Origin: a bacterium HR12
GTDB lineage: Bacteria > Actinomycetota > UBA4738 > HRBIN12
Direction: 5' to 3'
NCBI GenBank assembly: GCA_002898915.1
Contig: BEHO01000016.1
Location: forward strand, 1-10,050
Length of the DNA: 10,050 nt
In this document: positions 1-6,941 of the stretch, piece after piece
Position numbering within the stretch: position 1 is the first letter of the stretch
Layout of the letters: the number at the start of each line of letters is the position of its first letter
The notes under the pieces: generated by a model
What the model was told of the DNA's origin: nothing
Databases searched by the model: none
The model's input: the letters and a program-made list of their open reading frames with translations, nothing else
Translations under genes and position numbers: made by a program

Positions 1-1
1 C

Positions 2-553
2 GTGCTCGTGAACAACGCCGGCATCCCCGGCGGGGGGCCGTTCCGCACGCTCGGCGCCGACGACATCGAGCGCGTGGTGCGGGTGAACCTGCTCGGGGTG
101 ATGCTCGGCACGCACGTCTTCCTGCCCATGATGCTCGAGCGCCGCCGAGGGCACATCGTGAACGTCGCCTCCCTCGCCGGACGCTTCGCCACGCCCGGCG
201 AGGCCGTCTACGCGGCGACGAAGCACGCGGTCGTGGCCTTCAGCGAGTCCCTGTACCACGAGCTGCGGCCGTCGGGGATCCTCGTGACGGCCGTGAACCC
301 CGGCTTCACCCGGACGGAGGGCTTCCCCCAGGTGGGCATCCCCCGCCCCCTCGTGATGCGCCCCGAGCGCGTGGCCCGCGTCATCGTGGACGTGGTGCGC
401 CGGGACCGCGCTCCCGAGGTCTCGGTGCCGCGGACGCTCGCCGCGGCCCAGGTCTTCCGGGTCCTCACGCCGCCGCTGTACCGCTGGGGGGTCGGGCGCC
501 TCGCCGCGAGCGTCGGCCGCCGCCACGCGTCCCCCCGGCCGCTCGCCGGGTAG
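2..553 (+). CDS. Short-chain dehydrogenase/reductase (SDR), 5'-truncated by window edge
   Basis: This is the C-terminal 183 codons of a classical SDR, an NAD(P)-dependent oxidoreductase of the Rossmann fold. The visible part starts at the family's NNAG motif (fragment residues 4-7). The catalytic tetrad follows in order: Asn29 in VNLLG, Ser57 in VASLAG, and Tyr70 and Lys74 in YAATK. The NPGFTRT stretch after the catalytic Lys is the usual segment that closes over the nicotinamide. The N-terminal glycine-rich cofactor loop lies before the window, so cofactor preference cannot be judged. The GTG at position 2 is simply the first codon in frame, not a proposed start. The C-terminal tail after about residue 120 carries a substrate-lid region and ends in a basic segment. 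It faces the minus-strand operon tail to tail, so it belongs to another transcription unit. The substrate is unknown; the SDR family assignment is secure. Confidence 0.92.
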   Translation: MLVNNAGIPGGGPFRTLGADDIERVVRVNLLGVMLGTHVFLPMMLERRRGHIVNVASLAGRFATPGEAVYAATKHAVVAFSESLYHELRPSGILVTAVNPGFTRTEGFPQVGIPRPLVMRPERVARVIVDVVRRDRAPEVSVPRTLAAAQVFRVLTPPLYRWGVGRLAASVGRRHASPRPLAG

Positions 554-556
554 CCC

Positions 557-575
557 GCGCGGATCGTCCCCGCGC
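557..575. terminator. Possible bidirectional terminator hairpin between convergent genes
   Basis: A perfect 6-bp all-GC inverted repeat (GCGCGG at 557-562, CCGCGC at 570-575) with a 7-base loop lies in the 24-base gap between the SDR stop (551-553) and the pyruvate kinase stop (578-580). The position is right for a shared transcription terminator. There is no T-run on either side, so a classical Rho-independent terminator is not shown. In DNA this GC-rich a short stem like this can occur by chance. Confidence 0.3.
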
Positions 576-577
576 CC

Positions 578-1993
578 TCACCGGAGCGGCCCGCCGAGCC
601 GGTGGACCTTCAGCATGTTCGTGGAGGCCTTGCCGGCCGGCATCGCCGCCACCATGAGGACCGCGTCGCCCTCCCGGGCCAGACCGCGGTCGCGCAGGCC
701 ACGGTCCATGAGGGCGATCATCGCGTCGGTGTCGGCGGGGCGCTCGGCCGGCACGGGTCGGACGCCGAACCGGACCTGGAGGGAGCGGCGGACGGCGACG
801 TCCGGCACGAACGCGAAGACCGGCACCCGGGGCCGCTCCGCGGCGAGGAGCCCCGCGGTCCGCCCCGACTCGGTGTAGCAGGCGATGGCGACGAGGCTCG
901 GGTCGTCCTCGGCGAGCGCCGCCGCGGCGTGGGCCACGGCGGACGCCTCGTCCCGGTGCGTGCACACGGGCCCCGGCGCGCGGAACGCGCCCCCTCGCTC
1001 CTCGGCGACCTCGGCGATCCGGGCCGCGGCCCGCGCCGCCCCCACCGGGTAGGCGCCGATCGCGGTCTCGGCCGAGAGGAGGATCGCGTCCGCGCCGTCG
1101 AGGACGGCGTTCGCGACGTCGCTCGCCTCGGCCCTCGTCGGCCGGGGAGCCTGGATCATCGACTCCAGCATCTGGGTGGCGACGATCGCGGGTCGGCCCG
1201 CCGCCCGGGCCGCCCGCAGCAGCTCCTTCTGGAGGATCGGGATCTCCTCCATGGGGAGCTCGACCCCGAGGTCCCCGCGGGCCACCATGACCGCGTCCGC
1301 CCGCGCCAGGATCTCCTCGATCCGCTCCACGGCCGGCCGCGTCTCGAGCTTGGCCACGATGGGCACCGGGCGGGGCGCCATGAGCGCCCGCAGGCCGATG
1401 ACGTCGGCGGCCTCGCGCACGAAGGACTGCGCCACGAGGTCGACGCCGAGGTCGAGCGCCCGAGCCAGCGCCTCTCGGTCCCGCTCGGTGATGGCCGGCA
1501 GCGAGAGGCGCTCGGCCGGGACGTTGAGCCCCGCGCCCGAGCGGACGACCCCGCCGCGGGCGACCTCCGTCACGACCGTCTCGCCCGACCCTCGGACGAC
1601 GAGCTCGACGGCGCCGTCGGCGAGCAGGACCCGGTCGCCGGGCCGGAGGTCCCGGCCGAGCCCCGGGTACGTCGTCGGCGCCCCCTCCGCGTCCCCCGGC
1701 GCCCCGCCCGGACGCAGGAGGAACCGAGCCCCCGTCTCCAGGGTCACCCGGCCCTCCCGGAGCTCGCCGAGGCGGATCTTCGGCCCCGGGAGGTCGGCCA
1801 TGATCGCCGGCTCGGCGCCGAGGCTCGCGGCCGCGTGGCGGGCCGCCGCCACCAGGGCGGCCTGCTCCTCGGGCGTGCCGTGGGACAGGTTCACGCGGAG
1901 GACGTCGGCCCCCGCCTCGAGGAGCCCGGTGAGGACCGCGGGGTCCGCGCTCGCCGGACCCAGCGTGCACACGAGCTTGACGCTGCGGCTCAT
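578..1993 (-). CDS. pyk: Pyruvate kinase
   Basis: This 471-residue cytosolic glycolytic enzyme transfers phosphate from phosphoenolpyruvate to ADP. Its length is normal for bacterial pyruvate kinases. The N-terminal barrel begins with KLVCTLGPAS (6-15). The K+/phosphate-binding Arg33, Asn35 and Ser37 lie in RVNLSHG, and PGPKIRLG (69-76) precedes the beta-barrel B domain (about 77-165). The active-site lysine is Lys215 in AKLE. ARGDLGVE (238-245), ATQMLESM (272-279) and PTRAEASDVANA (285-296) are all family signatures, and the C-terminal domain follows from about 340. The ATG overlaps the AcuC stop as ATGA. No clear Shine-Dalgarno sequence is visible just upstream, so translation is probably coupled to acuC. 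It is the last gene of the block. Finding it inside an amino acid catabolic operon is unusual, and it may be there only by chance of co-transcription. Confidence 0.96.
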   Translation of the reverse strand: MSRSVKLVCTLGPASADPAVLTGLLEAGADVLRVNLSHGTPEEQAALVAAARHAAASLGAEPAIMADLPGPKIRLGELREGRVTLETGARFLLRPGGAPGDAEGAPTTYPGLGRDLRPGDRVLLADGAVELVVRGSGETVVTEVARGGVVRSGAGLNVPAERLSLPAITERDREALARALDLGVDLVAQSFVREAADVIGLRALMAPRPVPIVAKLETRPAVERIEEILARADAVMVARGDLGVELPMEEIPILQKELLRAARAAGRPAIVATQMLESMIQAPRPTRAEASDVANAVLDGADAILLSAETAIGAYPVGAARAAARIAEVAEERGGAFRAPGPVCTHRDEASAVAHAAAALAEDDPSLVAIACYTESGRTAGLLAAERPRVPVFAFVPDVAVRRSLQVRFGVRPVPAERPADTDAMIALMDRGLRDRGLAREGDAVLMVAAMPAGKASTNMLKVHRLGGPLR

Positions 1994-3138
1994 GGCTCGA
2001 GCCCGAAGCGCGGGAAGATGGTCCGCCGCACGAGGTGGATCACCTCCTCCACCTCCGCGTCCGGCTCGCGCTCCGGCAGGGGATCCTCGGAGAAGGTCGT
2101 CGGGATCTCCGCCCGGATCTGGAACTCCACCTGCTCGATGAAGGACTCCGGCAGGGGATCCGGCAGCTCGGCGTCGGCCATCTCGGCGAAGGAGAGCGTC
2201 CACGCGCGGGGCACGACCCGCGCCCACTGGTAGCCGCCGCCGCCCGTCGCCACCCAGCGACCGCCGGCCACCTCGTGCGCGAGCGCGTGGAGCCACCGGG
2301 CCGTCTCCCGGTACGCGTTCGTCGTGAGCCTGAGGTGGGCGATGGGGTCCGTCGCGTGCGTGTCGCATCCGAGCTGGGTGACGAGGATCTCCGGCCGGAA
2401 GGCGCGGAGGAGCGGCGGCACGATCGCCTCGAAGGCGCGCAGCCAGGCGCGGTCGCCGGTGCCCGGGTGGAGCGGCACGTTCACCTTCGTTCCCGCGGCC
2501 TCCCCCTCCCCGAACTCCTCCACGAAGCCCGTCCCCGGGAACAGGTACTCGCCGGATTCGTGGAGGGAGATCGTGAGCACCCGCGGGTCCCGGGAGAAGA
2601 TGGCCTGGACCCCGTCGCCGTGGTGCGCGTCCACGTCCACGTAGGCGACCCGGGCGACACCGCGGCCGAGCAGCCAGGCGATGGCCGCCGCCGGGTCGTT
2701 GTACACGCAGAAGCCCGAGGCCCGGGCCGGCATCGCGTGGTGGAGCCCGCCCGCCGCGTTGAAGGCGTGCGCCACGCGTCCCTCGAGGACCGCCTCCGCC
2801 GCGACGAGCGTGGCCCCGACCACCGCCGCCGCGGCCTCGTGCATGTTCGGGAAGATCGGGTTGTCGCCCGGTCCGTAGCCGAACCGGTGCCACGGCCCCT
2901 CCTCCCCGTGCCCCGCGCGCCGGGTGGCCTCGACGAACTCCGGCCGGTGCACGAGCAGGATCTCCTCGTCCGAGGCGGAGCGGCCCGCGAGGACCTCCAC
3001 GCTCGGCAGCTCCAGGAGCCCGCAGGCCCGGATCAGGTCCCAGGTGAGGAGCACGCGCTCCGGACGCAGGGGGTGCCCCGGCCCGTGGTCGTAGGCCCGG
3101 GCCTCGGGCGCGAGGACGAGGCCCGCCCGGCCGCCCAC
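1990..3138 (-). CDS. acuC: AcuC-type histone deacetylase-superfamily deacetylase
   Basis: This 382-residue zinc-dependent deacetylase has the arginase/histone-deacetylase fold. The His dyad is His133-His134. By alignment with class I HDACs the zinc ligands are Asp170 and His172 (in DVDAHHGDGV) and Asp259 (in LGCDTHATDP), and the transition-state Tyr303 sits in GGGGY. The N-terminal YDHGPGHPLRPER and the C-terminal VVPRAWTL segments resemble AcuC (acetoin utilisation protein) more than acetylpolyamine amidohydrolases. In Bacillus subtilis AcuC deacetylates and so activates acetyl-CoA synthetase; that role here is inferred. The start is GTG at 3138, 3 bases after the preceding aminotransferase stop; no other in-frame start is plausible and the ribosome site is weak. 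The stop overlaps the pyruvate kinase start. The alternative is a small-molecule amidohydrolase acting on an N-acetylated amine, which would suit the neighbouring aminotransferases. Confidence 0.88.
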   Translation of the reverse strand: MGGRAGLVLAPEARAYDHGPGHPLRPERVLLTWDLIRACGLLELPSVEVLAGRSASDEEILLVHRPEFVEATRRAGHGEEGPWHRFGYGPGDNPIFPNMHEAAAAVVGATLVAAEAVLEGRVAHAFNAAGGLHHAMPARASGFCVYNDPAAAIAWLLGRGVARVAYVDVDAHHGDGVQAIFSRDPRVLTISLHESGEYLFPGTGFVEEFGEGEAAGTKVNVPLHPGTGDRAWLRAFEAIVPPLLRAFRPEILVTQLGCDTHATDPIAHLRLTTNAYRETARWLHALAHEVAGGRWVATGGGGYQWARVVPRAWTLSFAEMADAELPDPLPESFIEQVEFQIRAEIPTTFSEDPLPEREPDAEVEEVIHLVRRTIFPRFGLEP

Positions 3139-3141
3139 CGC

Positions 3142-4467
3142 TCAGCCCGCCCGGGCTCCGGCGACCTCGGCGATCGCGTCGCGAGCGCGCTCCACGGCGA
3201 GCCCGATCTCCTCCTCCGAGATGACGAGGGGGGGCCCGAACATCACGAGGTCGCCGTCCCGGCCGTCCACGTGGCCCGTGCTCGAGTACAGGAGCAGCCC
3301 CCGCTCGCGGGCGGCGGCGAGCACCCGCTCCGTGAACTGCTCCGAGCGGGGGAAGGGGGCCTTCGTCTCCCGGTCGGCGACGAGCTCGATCCCCACCATG
3401 AGCCCGATCCCCCGGACATCCCCGACGATGGGGTTCTCCGCGAGGGCCGCGCGGAGCTCCTCGCGCAGCCGCTCCCCCTTGGTCGCGGCCTGCCCGACGA
3501 GGTCCCCCTCGCGCAGGCGGTTGAGCGTGGCGTGGGCCACGGCGGCGCCGATCCCGTTGTGGGACCACGTGAACCCGTGGACGAACCCCTTCGGCTTCAC
3601 CGTCGCGTACACCTCGGCGCTCGCCGCGGCGAACCCGAAGGGGAAGTACCCGCTCGTCGAGCCCTTGCCGGCGGTGAGGATGTCCGGTCGAACGCCGAAG
3701 TGGTCGACGCCGAACCACCGGCCGGTCCGGCCGAAGCCCGTCATGACCTCGTCGGCGATCACGAGGACGCCGTGGCGCCGACACACCTCGACCACCGCCG
3801 GCCAGTACCCCGGCGGCGGCACGGTCGCCGCGAGCGTCGCCCCCCCGATCGGCTCGGCGATGAAGGCCGCCACGCGCTCGGGGCCGATGTCGAGGATCAG
3901 CGCCTCCAGGGCCTCCGCGTAGGCCGAGGCGCAGCCCCCGGGATGCCCCGGCATCGCGCACCGGTACTCGTACGGGGCCTCGGTGTGCCGGAACCGGCCG
4001 AGCCACGGGAGGTACGGGCCCTTGAGCTGGTCCTTGCCGCCGACGTCGAGGGCGCCGAGCGTGTTGCCGTGGTAGGACTGCCAGCGCCCGATCACGACGT
4101 GGCGCTCCTCCTCTCCCCGGGCGAGGTGGTAGGTCCGCGCGAGCTTGAGCGCCGTCTCCACCGCCTCGCTCCCGCCCGACACCGGGTAGATCATGGCCCC
4201 GTCCACGGGCAGCACCGTCGCCACGTCCTCGGCGTAGGCCTCCAGGGCCTCCGTGGTGAACATCGTGCCGTGCACGTACTGGACCCGGGCGGCCTGGCGC
4301 GCCATCGCGCCGAGGAGCGCGGGGTCGCCGTGACCGACGTTGGAGACGATCGCGCCGCCCGCGCCGTCCAGGTACCGACGACCGTCGGCGTCGGTGATCC
4401 ACACCCCCTCGGCGTGGACCGCCCTCGGCAGCTCCCGCGTGAGCACGCGGCGGAACACGTGGGTCAT
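3142..4467 (-). CDS. Class III (omega) aminotransferase, second copy
   Basis: This 441-residue PLP-dependent fold-type I aminotransferase has the size usual for subgroup III. Cofactor landmarks are SGGSEAVE (97-104, phosphate binding), the PLP-stacking YHG (132-134), Asp239 in ADEVMTGFGRTG (pyridine nitrogen) and the Schiff-base lysine Lys268 in TAGKGSTSG. A YRCAMPGHPGGC segment (168-179), likely a surface loop, is retained here but is missing from the other aminotransferase of the operon. Family members transfer terminal amino groups of diamines, omega-amino acids or amines to pyruvate or 2-oxoglutarate; the substrate cannot be read from sequence. The ATG at 4467 overlaps the peptidase stop as ATGA and has a purine-rich AGGAG 9 bases upstream. 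Continuous in-frame sequence upstream belongs to the peptidase's overlapping frame and is not part of this protein. It is followed 3 bases later by acuC. Confidence 0.92.
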   Translation of the reverse strand: MTHVFRRVLTRELPRAVHAEGVWITDADGRRYLDGAGGAIVSNVGHGDPALLGAMARQAARVQYVHGTMFTTEALEAYAEDVATVLPVDGAMIYPVSGGSEAVETALKLARTYHLARGEEERHVVIGRWQSYHGNTLGALDVGGKDQLKGPYLPWLGRFRHTEAPYEYRCAMPGHPGGCASAYAEALEALILDIGPERVAAFIAEPIGGATLAATVPPPGYWPAVVEVCRRHGVLVIADEVMTGFGRTGRWFGVDHFGVRPDILTAGKGSTSGYFPFGFAAASAEVYATVKPKGFVHGFTWSHNGIGAAVAHATLNRLREGDLVGQAATKGERLREELRAALAENPIVGDVRGIGLMVGIELVADRETKAPFPRSEQFTERVLAAARERGLLLYSSTGHVDGRDGDLVMFGPPLVISEEEIGLAVERARDAIAEVAGARAG

Positions 4468-5198
4468 GGCTGCGTCTCCTCCCCTCCCGTCGCGCCGCCC
4501 GGGCCCAGCGTCCGCGGCTCGAGCCGCGTCTCCGACACGGCGTCGCCGACGGCCTCCACCCGGTAGGCGCCGACCCCCTCCCGTGAGGCGACGACCTCGA
4601 CGAGCTCGGTCCCCTCGAAGTGGAGGCCCACGAAGCCGTCGGCCGCGTAGCCCGCCGGGAGACGCCGCTCCCGGACGAACCGGTGGTAGGCCGGTCGGCG
4701 CGTCGGCTCGGCGTCGTAGTGAGGACAGAACGAGCCGGGCAGCAGCCCGAGCCCGTCGCGCCACGGCGCGAGCTCGGGACCGAGCGAGTCCGTCACCCCC
4801 GCCTCGAACCAGCCGAGCGCCCCCGCGCTCACCCCGGCCAGCACGACCCCTCGCTCCCAGGCCCGCCGCAGGACCTCGTCGAGCCTGTGGAGGCGCCAGA
4901 TCGCGAGCATGTTCGCCGTGCTCCCGCCGCCCACGTACACGACGTCGTGGGAGGCGAGGATCTCGCCGATCGCCGGGTACGGGAGCTGGAAGAGGGAGAG
5001 GTGCGAGGGCCGGCACTCCCGCTGCGTGAAGGCGGCGTAGAAGCGCTCGATGGAGGCGGCGGCATCGCCGCTCGCGGTGGGGACGAACACCACGCGCGGG
5101 CACGCCTTCCCGGTGAGGCTCAGGATGTAGTCGTCGAGGAGCGGGTCGCCGTCGGAGAAGCCGCCCCCGCCCAGCGCGACGATGTGCCGCTCGCCCAC
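4464..5198 (-). CDS. Peptidase E-like serine peptidase (family S51)
   Basis: This 244-residue cytoplasmic protein belongs to family S51, which includes alpha-aspartyl dipeptidase (peptidase E) and cyanophycinase. It opens with a glycine-rich strand (ALGGGGFSDGD, 8-18), followed by VFVPTASGD (37-45) and the conserved YVGGGSTANML (88-98). The nucleophile is Ser124 in GVSAGA, the strand-turn-helix 'elbow' of the family, and His160 in FCPHYD matches the catalytic histidine of PepE. There is no signal peptide. The length fits peptidase E (about 230) and is short for cyanophycinase. Peptidase E cleaves dipeptides with N-terminal aspartate. The GTG start at 5198 is the first start after the in-frame TGA of the CoA-transferase beta gene; its ribosome site is weak. 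The stop overlaps the next aminotransferase. Its place in the operon suggests it supplies amino acids to the pathway, but this is inference. Confidence 0.87.
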   Translation of the reverse strand: MGERHIVALGGGGFSDGDPLLDDYILSLTGKACPRVVFVPTASGDAAASIERFYAAFTQRECRPSHLSLFQLPYPAIGEILASHDVVYVGGGSTANMLAIWRLHRLDEVLRRAWERGVVLAGVSAGALGWFEAGVTDSLGPELAPWRDGLGLLPGSFCPHYDAEPTRRPAYHRFVRERRLPAGYAADGFVGLHFEGTELVEVVASREGVGAYRVEAVGDAVSETRLEPRTLGPGGATGGEETQP

Positions 5199-5207
5199 GT
5201 CAGCCGC

Positions 5208-5978
5208 TCACGAGGTGTAGACGCCCTCCGGGTCCAGCTCCTCGCGGATCAGCCGGAGCTCCTCGGGGGTCGGGGGCGGGGTCTCGCCGAGGTCGGGCGC
5301 GACCTTCGGCTCCCAGCCCATGTTCTCGCGGACCTGCTCCAGGGTGACCCCGGGGTGCAGCGTGAGGAGGGTCATCTCGCCGGTCTCCTCGTCGAACCCG
5401 TAGGTGCCGAGGTCGGTCACGACGTTCGTGGGGCCGCTGCCCCACCAGCCGCGCGCCCGGTCGTGCTCGGGGTCGCCCGAGTGTCCGGGGGAGGTGCGGA
5501 AGTGGAGCCGCTCCACGAAGGACCGCTGGGCCTGGCGCATGATCACGAGCACCTTGCGGGCGTGGATCGCGATCTCGCACGCTCCCCCGGAGCCGGGGAG
5601 ACGCACCTTCGGCTTCGCGTAGTCGCCGATCACCGTGGTGTTCAGGTTCCCGTACCGGTCGATCTGGGCGCCCCCGAGGAACGCGACGTCGATGAGCCCG
5701 GCCTGGAGGTAGTAGGCGAACAGCTCGAACATCGAGGTCACGGCGGTCGAGCCCGAGACCAGCGTGGGATCGCCGATCGACAGGGGCAGCCGCTCCGGCC
5801 GGGCCCCGAACACCCCCGACTCGTACACGAGCTGGAGGTCCGGCGCCACCGTCCGCTGCGCCAGGTTGCAGACGATGTTCGGCAGCCCCACGCCCACGAA
5901 GCAGTTCCGCACGCCGGCGAGGAGCCGGGCCGACGCCGCGATCATGATCTCGCTCTTCGTGTAGCCGGGGTCGCTCAT
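5208..5978 (-). CDS. CoA-transferase beta subunit, glutaconate CoA-transferase (GctB) type
   Basis: This is the 256-residue beta subunit of a family I CoA-transferase; GctB of Acidaminococcus is of similar length. Glu53 in VYESGVFG lies almost exactly where GctB has its catalytic Glu54, which forms the glutamyl-CoA thioester, so the protein is probably active. Other landmarks are GVGLPNIVCNLA (29-40), a glycine-rich FLGGAQID and the IGDY segment of the active site, with a Trp/Gly-rich region before the C-terminus. The subunit needs its alpha partner encoded just upstream. The ATG at 5978 overlaps the alpha stop as ATGA and has GGGAGG 5 bases upstream. The same family includes the mycobacterial steroid-ring hydrolase subunit IpdB, so transfer chemistry is likely but not certain. 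The substrate is probably a dicarboxylic or omega-functionalised acid; which one cannot be told. Confidence 0.88.
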   Translation of the reverse strand: MSDPGYTKSEIMIAASARLLAGVRNCFVGVGLPNIVCNLAQRTVAPDLQLVYESGVFGARPERLPLSIGDPTLVSGSTAVTSMFELFAYYLQAGLIDVAFLGGAQIDRYGNLNTTVIGDYAKPKVRLPGSGGACEIAIHARKVLVIMRQAQRSFVERLHFRTSPGHSGDPEHDRARGWWGSGPTNVVTDLGTYGFDEETGEMTLLTLHPGVTLEQVRENMGWEPKVAPDLGETPPPTPEELRLIREELDPEGVYTS

Positions 5979-6895
5979 GCGTACCTCCCGTAGTTCACCT
6001 CGCCGGACGTGGCCGGCTCGGGCTTCAGCGACTCCCAGTGCGCGGGGCCCATCTTCTCGATGTAGTCCGCGTGGCTCTCGAGGTCGTACACCCACTCCTT
6101 CAGCCAGGCGTCGAGGGCCTCCGGGTCCCGCGAGATCTCGTCCCACTTCAGGTAGAAGGCGTTGTCGCGGTCGTAGTACCCCTGCGCGAACGAGGGGTGG
6201 CAGCTGAAGGGCTGCTCGACGACGGCGTCCACGATGATGCTCGGGATCACCGTGCGGTTCGGGTCCCGGCGGATCACCGACTCGTCCACGAGCTCCTCGC
6301 AGACCACGATCACCCGGTCCGCGGCGAACGCCGCCTCCTTCTGACAGCCGAGGAGACCCCAGATCTGGGCGTCCCCCTCCGGGGTGGCCCGCTGGCAGGC
6401 CACGATCGTCACGTCCGGCCGAAGCGGCGGGACGACGGCCACCTCCGTCCCGTCCTCGTACGGCGAGCGCATCCACCGGATGTTGGGGTTCACCTTCGGG
6501 ATGTCGCTCTCGTAGTAGGAGCGGATGGGGAAGAAGGGGAGGTTCGCCGCGCCGGCCACGTACCGGCACACCATCCCGAAGTGCGAGTACTCCTCGATCT
6601 CGAGGGGCTCGGGATCCTGCTGCTCGATCCGGCGACGGACCGCGTGGAGCGAGCCGACCCCCGGGTTGCCCAGCCAGGAGAAGATCAGCTTGCGCGCCAC
6701 GCCGGCCCCGATCATCTGGTCGTAGATCACGTCCGGGGTCATCCGCGCCAGCGTGAGGTCGCGCTTGCGCTGCCGGATGATCTCGTGCCCGGCGGCGAAG
6801 CAGATCAGGTGCGTGAACCCCTCGATCGCCACCGTGTCGCCGTCGCGGACGAGCTCCGCGATGGCGTCCCTCATCGTCGTGACCTTGCTGCCCAT
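5975..6895 (-). CDS. CoA-transferase alpha subunit, glutaconate CoA-transferase (GctA) type
   Basis: This 306-residue alpha subunit pairs with the downstream beta subunit. It is nearer in length to GctA (about 320) than to the short PcaI/ScoA-type subunits (about 230). Visible family features are VAIEGFTHLICFAAGHE (22-38), a conserved acyl/CoA-binding region, the GxGV/GSLH stretch (79-84), and HPSFAQGYYDRDNAFY (233-248) with a C-terminal helical tail typical of the GctA/IpdA branch. I chose ATG 6895 over an in-frame GTG at 6928 because GGAGGAAGGTGG lies 7 bases upstream of the ATG, and the extra 11 residues (rich in Ala and Glu) look unlike family N-termini. The stop overlaps the beta start. 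It lies 46 bases behind the first aminotransferase, the widest gap inside the operon. The role is to attach CoA to a carboxylic acid, using acetyl-CoA or succinyl-CoA as donor. Confidence 0.88.
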   Translation of the reverse strand: MGSKVTTMRDAIAELVRDGDTVAIEGFTHLICFAAGHEIIRQRKRDLTLARMTPDVIYDQMIGAGVARKLIFSWLGNPGVGSLHAVRRRIEQQDPEPLEIEEYSHFGMVCRYVAGAANLPFFPIRSYYESDIPKVNPNIRWMRSPYEDGTEVAVVPPLRPDVTIVACQRATPEGDAQIWGLLGCQKEAAFAADRVIVVCEELVDESVIRRDPNRTVIPSIIVDAVVEQPFSCHPSFAQGYYDRDNAFYLKWDEISRDPEALDAWLKEWVYDLESHADYIEKMGPAHWESLKPEPATSGEVNYGRYA

Positions 6896-6902
6896 CGGGC
6901 GA

Positions 6903-6914
6903 CCACCTTCCTCC
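6903..6914 (-). promoter_or_regulatory. Strong ribosome binding site that fixes the alpha-subunit start
   Basis: Read on the minus strand this is GGAGGAAGGTGG, ending 7 bases before ATG 6895. It is the strongest Shine-Dalgarno match in the operon's interior and would lie inside the coding sequence if the upstream GTG at 6928 were used. It therefore favours the ATG, and suggests the CoA-transferase pair is translated independently of the aminotransferase before it. Confidence 0.65.
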
Positions 6915-6915
6915 G

Positions 6916-6936
6916 CGGCCGCGGGCACCGCGGCCG
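6916..6936. repeat. Perfect 9-bp inverted repeat with 3-base loop in the intercistronic gap
   Basis: The arms are CGGCCGCGG (6916-6924) and CCGCGGCCG (6928-6936) with loop GCA. In the transcript it forms a very stable hairpin in the 46-base gap between the aminotransferase stop and the CoA-transferase ribosome site, ending 1 base before that site. There is no U-run, so it is not a standard terminator. It could act as an mRNA stability or processing element, or as a brake on read-through. GC-rich DNA makes such palindromes fairly easy to find by chance. Confidence 0.5.
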
Positions 6937-6941
6937 AGCTC

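Noticed and set aside
578..4402. A 1274-codon open frame on the minus strand spanning pyruvate kinase, acuC and most of an aminotransferase
   Set aside because: Only its last 471 codons encode a recognisable protein (pyruvate kinase). The rest is Arg/Gly/Pro-rich sequence lying out of frame over two clear enzymes, as expected when GC-rich codons suppress stops.
2035..4566. An 843-codon open frame on the plus strand opposite acuC and the second aminotransferase
   Set aside because: The translation is low-complexity Arg/Pro/Gly/Val/Glu/His-rich with no motif, and the minus strand carries two intact enzymes with all catalytic residues over the same span.
5208..6569. A 453-codon frame suggesting a longer fused CoA-transferase beta subunit
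   Set aside because: The first part is the alpha gene read in the wrong frame. ATG 5978, with GGGAGG 5 bases upstream, gives a normal-length beta subunit.
6896..6928. An 11-residue N-terminal extension of the CoA-transferase alpha subunit from GTG 6928
   Set aside because: It would place the strong GGAGGAAGGTGG ribosome site inside the coding sequence, and it adds an Ala/Glu-rich tail not typical of the family.
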